A program made the translations under genes and the position numbers. Of a DNA stretch of 29,387 bases, positions 24,701 through 29,387 are shown piece after piece. The notes below the pieces were generated by a model. It was not told the DNA's origin and did no database searches. It saw nothing but the letters and a program-made list of their open reading frames with translations. Position 1 is the stretch's first letter, and every line of letters starts with the position of its first letter. This DNA is from Rhizophagus sp. LPA8_4_AMF. Lineage: Eukaryota; Glomeromycota; Glomeromycetes; Glomerales; Glomeraceae. The DNA lies in NCBI GenBank assembly GCA_021464525.1, contig JADRCO010000622.1, forward strand, positions 1-29,387, given 5' to 3'.

Positions 24701-25165
24701 AGTGAAAATATTTTACTGAAATATGACGAAAAAGAAGAAACATTAATGCCAAAAATATCAAATTTTCTTTGGAGTAGAGAAATTTATTCTAGTAAAACTT
24801 CAGCGTATCCGATAATAACATTATCTTCTAGAGAAGAGGTTTGGAAAAGATGGTACGATCCAGATAGGTTACGTAATAAAAAACGATATGATTTTCTTCC
24901 ACCATCTGATATATATAGTTTAGGATTATTATTTTGGGAAATTGCTTGGTGTAAACCGGAAAATTTACCATTTAAAGATGTTCCAATTAATAATCTTTAT
25001 AATCATTTATTAAATAATAATTATGAAAAGTTGCCAGAATTACCAGAGGATTGGGAACATTTAATAAAAAAAATGTGGAAATTCAATGTAGAAGAACGTT
25101 GTAATATTATGACCGTAGAATTATCTATGCGAAAATTATTAAAAGGTACAGATTCTGAGATTTAA
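21755..25165 (+). CDS. Dual pseudokinase with central helical domain, copy B
   Basis: Twelve exons: 21755-21788, 21854-22017, 22090-22224, 22325-22367, 22438-22686, 22762-22922, 22995-23046, 23204-23280, 23341-23788, 23873-23948, 24030-24594 and 24674-25165. They total 2496 bp, 831 aa, with no stop in frame. The layout equals copy A. First kinase-like domain: HAALAPKN (127-134) in place of HRDxxxxN, DFS in place of DFG, and APE kept. The linker (about 265-355) is unlike that of copy A, with NTNNN and acidic Ser-rich stretches. A helical segment spans about 370-515, and a second kinase-like domain has HLDLRSEN (D675, N680) and NFL (698-700). Seven exons have exactly the same length in both copies. 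Exon 12 starts with a block of about 70 residues identical to copy A. The retained frames argue that both genes are functional. The helical segment loosely recalls MLKL-type bundles (inference). Role unknown. Confidence 0.83.
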
Positions 25166-25371
25166 CATAATTTTAATTAGATAAACAAAAATGTTTATAT
25201 TATTTAACGAAATTTTTGTTGATAGTAGGGATAATATTTTTATTTTGTCTTGTCTTTTATTCTTTTATTATTATTATTATTCATTGCAATAATGCAATTA
25301 AAGACTTTATAAATTTTGTAACTTTTAAACTTGCAAAAAATTTTTCGTTTGTTAAAATGAATTAATATGGG

Positions 25372-25603
25372 ATGTCTAAAGCGGGGCAGATTTGGATGGA
25401 ATTATGGAATCAAGAAATTACGAGAATATTTAATAAACATGGGGTGGTGACAAATATTTTACCAGGTTCACATGATTCTGCCGCCTTCCAGAGTATGTGA
25501 TTTTCATTAATTCTGGCCAAATTTTCTGCTGAAATTTAACTTTACCATCTTTACCATCCAAAAATCAATGTATGTTTATTGTATAGTTGTATCGTTGTGT
25601 TAA
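25372..25603 (+). CDS. Possible tiny two-exon gene or exon remnant
   Basis: ATG at 25372 opens a frame with protein-like composition (MSKAGQIWMELWNQEITRIF, then HGVVTNILPGSHDSAAFQ) that ends at a strong GTATGT donor (25493). A possible acceptor at 25586 would add IVSLC and a stop, giving 45 aa. The sequence is clearly richer in W, G and P than the surrounding spacer. I do not recognise the family. It may be a first exon left behind by a larger gene, so the short product is uncertain. Confidence 0.3.
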
Positions 25604-25873
25604 TTATGTAAATCAGAAAAATATTAAATTTTAAATAACAATCCTTATAATTGCGTTTTCATATTTTTAAAGAATTCCGGTTCGAGTCTCGACTCCCGAC
25701 ACATACTATATGTTCATATTTTAATTTCGGTCCAGGCCAGGTTTCGGGAATATTGGATACGCAACAATTATCGATCTGGTGAATGAGTGGATATTTGCTA
25801 TATATTCTATTTACAGTACACTCGACATAAAAATTTTTTTCAAAATAGACCAAATCATAACTGATAATTACAT

Positions 25874-25931
25874 ATTATTGGATAGGGGCGGTTCAATATC
25901 GGTCAAAGACCGATATAGCCCATCCAATAAT
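25874..25931. repeat. Hairpin MITE-like inverted repeat
   Basis: ATTATTGGAT (25874-25883) pairs with ATCCAATAAT (25922-25931), and inside it ATATCGGTC (25896-25904) pairs with GACCGATAT (25908-25916) around an AAA loop. Part of the intervening sequence (ggggc/gccc) also pairs. The whole unit folds as one hairpin. Confidence 0.65.
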
Positions 25932-25934
25932 TAT

Positions 25935-26070
25935 ATTATTGTATAACCATTAGGATTAATGCGGTATATCAATATCAATATAATGTCGATCAGCATAAAA
26001 AATATCAGGTCAATTATACAGAATATTGTCTCTTAAATTCCCGCATAATCCTAATTGATTATACAATAAT
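25935..26070. mobile_element. MITE-like element with 30-bp terminal inverted repeats
   Basis: The left end 25935-25964 (ATTATTGTATAACC...GCGG) is the near-perfect reverse complement of the right end 26041-26070 (CCGCAT...TATACAATAAT), with about three mismatches or indels in 30. The 76-bp interior has no coding capacity. A non-autonomous DNA transposon is the simplest reading. Target-site duplications are hard to define in flanking AAT/ATT sequence. Confidence 0.65.
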
Positions 26071-26464
26071 AATATTTATACCTAAGTAAGGGAATAAAAA
26101 ATAAAAATTAACAATTAAGTAATTATTCTAATGAGAGCGCACTTATGTCGATCAATAATAGGTTTAGGCCATAAATATACTAGTTCCGATCGAATATCCG
26201 CTTCAATGCAGATGGACAGACCAGCGAGAGTGAAGGGGATGATGATAATGACGTAGAGAGGAGGAGGAAACCGAGCTGAAGAGTGGAAGAGAAAGTGTAT
26301 ATCTGCTTACTATTAAGATTATTTTTGGTATAATAATATTAATACATTATTGTGGTATAAATGGTAAATAATTAACAATAATGTTATTAGTCCGAAGTGT
26401 AACACAGGACTATATACTTCTACGCTTGATGACGACAACACTTTAATTTGTATGTAAGAATCGA

Positions 26465-26647
26465 ACTAAACGCGTTCATGCATTAACTGATATATTATTG
26501 GGGCAAGTAACATGCATGAGTAAATGAAATTGTGCAATTTTTATTATTTCCCCTTTTTTTATGGTAAAAATAGCCCGTAAGAATCCAGAATTAGTTTTTT
26601 TTACAATCGATTTGGGAAATATTTTTGCATCATCAAAATAATATTCA
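26465..26647 (+). pseudogene. Truncated, internally deleted copy of the copy-B 5' region
   Basis: From TGCATTAACTGA (26479-26490) through gagtaaatgaaattgtgcaa, the T-tract and aagaatccagaatta the sequence follows 21589-21716, the upstream region of pseudokinase copy B. At 26609 it jumps to GATTTGG...TTGCATCATCAAAATAATATTCA (26609-26647), which matches exon 3 of copy B at 22156-22193. The intervening 440 bp, with start codon and first exons, are missing, so it cannot make the protein. Confidence 0.7.
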
Positions 26648-26982
26648 ATATCCGGCCCATAAGACATGATGCCAATAATTATGCTCATACATGTCGAACA
26701 TATCGGCGGGTTTGTTTCATCACCTAAATATGTTGAATTTTTGTATTACGTAGGCTCAGTAAAGTCAGGAATGTGCTGCATGATATTCATAAAGAACTGC
26801 GAAAAAAAAAATTCAAATTTGATACGATTTTAATTTATGGCCAGAATTATCATAAATTTGGCCAAATTACTATTATGTAAAGCTAAGGGGGGAGTAGAAA
26901 GTGAGTAACGTAAATTGACTAATTGAGTAACGTAACTACGTAAGATCACATAAATTACTTTACTCCCATATGTAAGGCACGG

Positions 26983-27013
26983 AACGTAAGATGAAATTTT
27001 TTTATCTTACGTT
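26983..27013. repeat. Perfect 10-bp inverted repeat
   Basis: AACGTAAGAT (26983-26992) pairs with ATCTTACGTT (27004-27013) across an 11-base loop. The related words GAGTAACGTA and TACGTAAGAT nearby (about 26904-26946) show the motif has been multiplied here. Confidence 0.55.
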
Positions 27014-27264
27014 ACTCTCTTAAATATATCACGTGATCTGCACAAGATAATTGCTTTCGCATGTAACATTTATCAAAAAAAAAATTCCTTAAAATATTAT
27101 ATAAATAATTATTTTATTACTTTTATAACAGCACATTTAAAAATTAGTGCTTTTACACTTTATTACATTGAGATTAATTTCAATGAGCAAATAAACAAAC
27201 ATTATTTTTAATGAAATAGTTTTAAATACGTGTAAAAAATACTAATGACTCATAATTTATTCAA

Positions 27265-27690
27265 ACTAGTATAATAAAAATTAATGCTTAAAACAACTCA
27301 AAACCTGCTAAATGATTCCAAAGGCTTGTTTCAGTAAGAGTATACTGTAAATTTATATAAAAGCATTAATATTGTTTTGAATATTAAAGTTGTTTTAATA
27401 AAAATTAATACTTGAGTAGTTCCATACCTGCTAAACAACTTACTTAAGCTTCCTAATCTTATTTCATTTAGCACTGAAATCACGAAAAATAAATGTATAA
27501 TCATTATTATGCCAATTTAAAAAAAAATATTTATTTTTTTCCATAAATATTTAAAGAATATTAATAAAATTATTTGTATTCCATATTTGTTAAATGACTC
27601 TTCTTAGCCACCCAAGTCTTCAAGTCTTGCTTTATTAAACCAAATTATTAAAATTAATATTATGAAATCTATAAAAAAACGCGTTTATTA
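27265..27690 (+). repeat. Dispersed repeat, copy 2, with internal degenerate tandem units
   Basis: Units opening with (t)aataaaa(t)tta and containing cctgctaaatga or similar begin near 27269, 27397 and 27560. The middle unit through aaaaaaacgcgttt (about 27405-27690) aligns with copy 1 at 7465-7670. Copies are diverged, non-coding and of unknown class. Confidence 0.5.
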
Positions 27691-28733
27691 TAGTATACAG
27701 TTAAATAATAATATTCCATACTTAAAAGTTCTTTAAGAATATTTAACTTCTTTATCATTTAATAAATTTTAAAAAATGTTTTTAATATGGAAAAAAAAGA
27801 AAAGAAGAGTTCGTGGGAAATTCTGATAACATTTAGAACATTGTTTTATACCGATAAAGCCATCTTTATTACATATTTTACGTTGTTAAATACATAATTA
27901 TAAATAATAAAATAAAAAAACCCATAATATATACGTATACATACCTTTTGAATCTTCAAATTTTAATTTTTAAGATGGGTTATATTTTTTTAACATGTTA
28001 TATTTTGCGAAAAAAGATGATTGATATGATCGATATACATTATGATAAGAATATGTGCCACATATGTGCCACAATATCACGTGATCGAAATTTCTTGGAT
28101 CTACGATGGTCACGTGCCTGATACTTTTTGTTTGCAGAAAATCACGGGTTTTTGCAATGATCTCATTCATTTCCTGATTTGTTATCTAATCATTGATGTA
28201 TAAATTTACAATGAGATTCATTAAGAAATATTTCAAATAGATTAAGTATCACATTTCCAAAAAAAGAACGGTTCTTTTTGATTGTTATTTTGGATTTGCT
28301 ATATTTGATTTATTTTTATAAACAAGAAACAACTAAACGGCTTCTTGATGAGAAATAACTGAATATGTTTAGAAAAAAATGACATACTGTATATTCTCGA
28401 AGTATATAACGTCAAATAAATTTTGCATTTGTTTATAAAATATACTAAACTACGCAATAGCTGCCCAATTCATAAAAGGTAGTTCGCCCTACAAAAAAAT
28501 TGCATACATTTTATTAATTTTTTTGCACAGGTTTATTATTTGGGTTTATAATAAATGGTCAATAGCATTACTGCATGTGAAATACGCAAGAAGGGGCCTA
28601 ACAATGATTTTCACATTCATATTGTTATGCATGAAACCTACGCCTCCACGCATAAAAATATCATAGTATTACATTCATATTCAATTGCTATGCATTATTA
28701 TGTATGAATTGCACGTATAATGGTCATTATTGC

Positions 28734-28741
28734 TATAAATA
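28734..28741 (+). promoter_or_regulatory. TATA box candidate for the right-end kinase-module gene
   Basis: TATAAATA lies 35 bp before the ATG at 28776, a plausible core promoter position if the leader is short. Use is not shown. Confidence 0.35.
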
Positions 28742-28775
28742 AATTTTCATTCAAAAATTTTTGGACTCTAAAAAC

Positions 28776-29387
28776 ATGTCTTCTCAAAATAAAGAAATTA
28801 AATATAGCAGACTTATAGGTTTGACCAGCGGAAATAAAAAAATTGATGATTTCATTCAAGAAAGACATGATTTCTATGATGACGTAATATTTGAATGGAT
28901 ACCATACAATCAGTTTAATGAAATTAAGGAAACAGGCAAAAGTGATTCTATAACTGTATATTCAGCAATATGGAGAAATGGTCCATTGTACAAGAAAGAC
29001 AAGTGGAGTTCGTATTATACAAGTGATTCAAATAAAGAAGTTACTCTAAAATGTTTGCATAACTTGCAAAATCCTGTTGATTCTCTAATAAATAAGGTAT
29101 AAATTTCTAATTTATTATTACATGTTTAATATAATGCTAATTTTCTGTTAATGGTTTTAGGCTAAAAAATATTTAACAATAAATGACAAGTTTCTTGTAT
29201 TGTATGGAATATCTCAAAATCCAGATACAAATGATTATATTTTAGTACTTACTTGGACTAGTGGAAATGAAAAAATTGATGATTTCATTCAAGAAAGGCA
29301 ATTAAATATTAATTTCTATGATGATGTAGTATTTGAATGGATACCATACAATCAGTTTAATGAAATTAAAGAAACAGGCAAAAATGG
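28776..29387 (+). CDS. Kinase-related protein with repeated N-lobe modules (3' partial)
   Basis: Exon 1 is 28776-29096 and exon 2 begins at 29161 and is open to the window end, with a 64-bp GT..AG intron at a codon boundary. Translation starts at MSSQNKE. The unit TSGNKKIDDFIQERHDFYDD, followed by FEWIPYNQFNEIKETGK, opens a TKL-like N-lobe. The glycine loop has been lost (GKSDSITVY in place of the usual GKGGF-VY), but a lysine strand (VTLKCLHN) and YGISQNPDTNDYILVL are kept. Instead of a C-lobe, the same unit begins again (TSGNEKIDDFIQERQ) at about 29269. The protein is thus a chain of N-lobes. Whether a full kinase follows lies outside the window. The family resemblance to Rhizophagus TKL kinases is from memory. 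Confidence 0.8.

Larger units (their letters stand above)
25166..28775. other. Repeat-rich spacer
   Basis: It contains a possible tiny gene (25372-25603), two MITE-like inverted repeats (25874-26070), a truncated copy of the copy-B 5' region (about 26465-26647), a 10-bp hairpin (26983-27013) and tandem and dispersed repeat units (about 27265-27690). The remainder is AT-rich DNA in which I see no gene. Confidence 0.55.

Noticed and set aside
25679-25688. GGTTCGAGTC, resembling a tRNA T-loop
   Set aside because: No matching acceptor, D or anticodon arms can be placed around it on either strand; the local GAGTC/GACTC pairing explains it as a short hairpin.
25659-25853. Minus-strand open frame of 64 codons
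   Set aside because: It falls in a GC-richer patch (cggttcgagtctcgactcc) that looks like repeat DNA, and the translation has no family features.
27970-28170. Minus-strand open frame of 66 codons
   Set aside because: Surrounded by repeats and E-box palindromes, with no splice partner or recognisable motif.
1-29387. LTR elements, integrated virus genes or CRISPR arrays
   Set aside because: No reverse transcriptase, integrase, capsid-like or long terminal repeat signals and no regularly spaced short repeats were recognised.

Overview
The window looks like nuclear DNA of a filamentous fungus, most likely an arbuscular mycorrhizal fungus (Glomeromycotina, Rhizophagus-like). The DNA is very AT-rich. 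Genes are split by short GT..AG introns of mostly 60-110 bp. Protein content is dominated by tyrosine-kinase-like (TKL) families, Cys-rich zinc-ribbon modules fused to kinases, and a propeller-plus-ion-channel family that I associate with that lineage. This assignment rests on recalled family resemblance, not on a search.

Layout. (1) 1-3941, plus: the 3' part of a large gene made of repeated Cys-rich modules followed by a complete, apparently active TKL kinase. (2) 3942-8671: non-coding, with small inverted repeats, a dispersed-repeat copy and a duplicated promoter-like block. (3) 8672-9149, plus: a two-exon small secreted Cys-rich protein with beta/gamma-crystallin-like motifs. (4) 9150-11802: mostly non-coding, with a decayed gene remnant on the minus strand near 10.8-11.2 kb. 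(5) 11803-15163, minus: a 12-exon gene for a protein with two degenerate kinase domains separated by a helical domain (813 aa, copy A). (6) 16887-21032, minus: an eight-exon TRP-like cation channel with an N-terminal WD40-like region (1189 aa model). (7) 21755-25165, plus: copy B of the dual pseudokinase (831 aa), head-to-head with the channel gene. (8) 25166-28775: repeat-rich spacer with MITE-like inverted repeats, a truncated copy of the copy-B 5' region, a possible tiny two-exon gene and a second dispersed-repeat copy. (9) 28776-29387, plus: the 5' end of a kinase-related gene made of repeated N-lobe modules.

The most interesting system is the inverted pair of dual pseudokinase genes flanking a TRP-like channel. 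In both copies the first kinase domain has lost the catalytic aspartate (HRD became HAA) and the second has DFG changed to NFL, while the reading frames stay open across 12 exons. The helical segment between the domains loosely resembles the four-helix part of MLKL-type proteins. A signalling or membrane-acting role is therefore a testable guess, not a demonstrated function. All exon models were assembled by hand from splice signals, reading-frame continuity and comparison of the two copies. No integrated virus, LTR element or CRISPR array was recognised.
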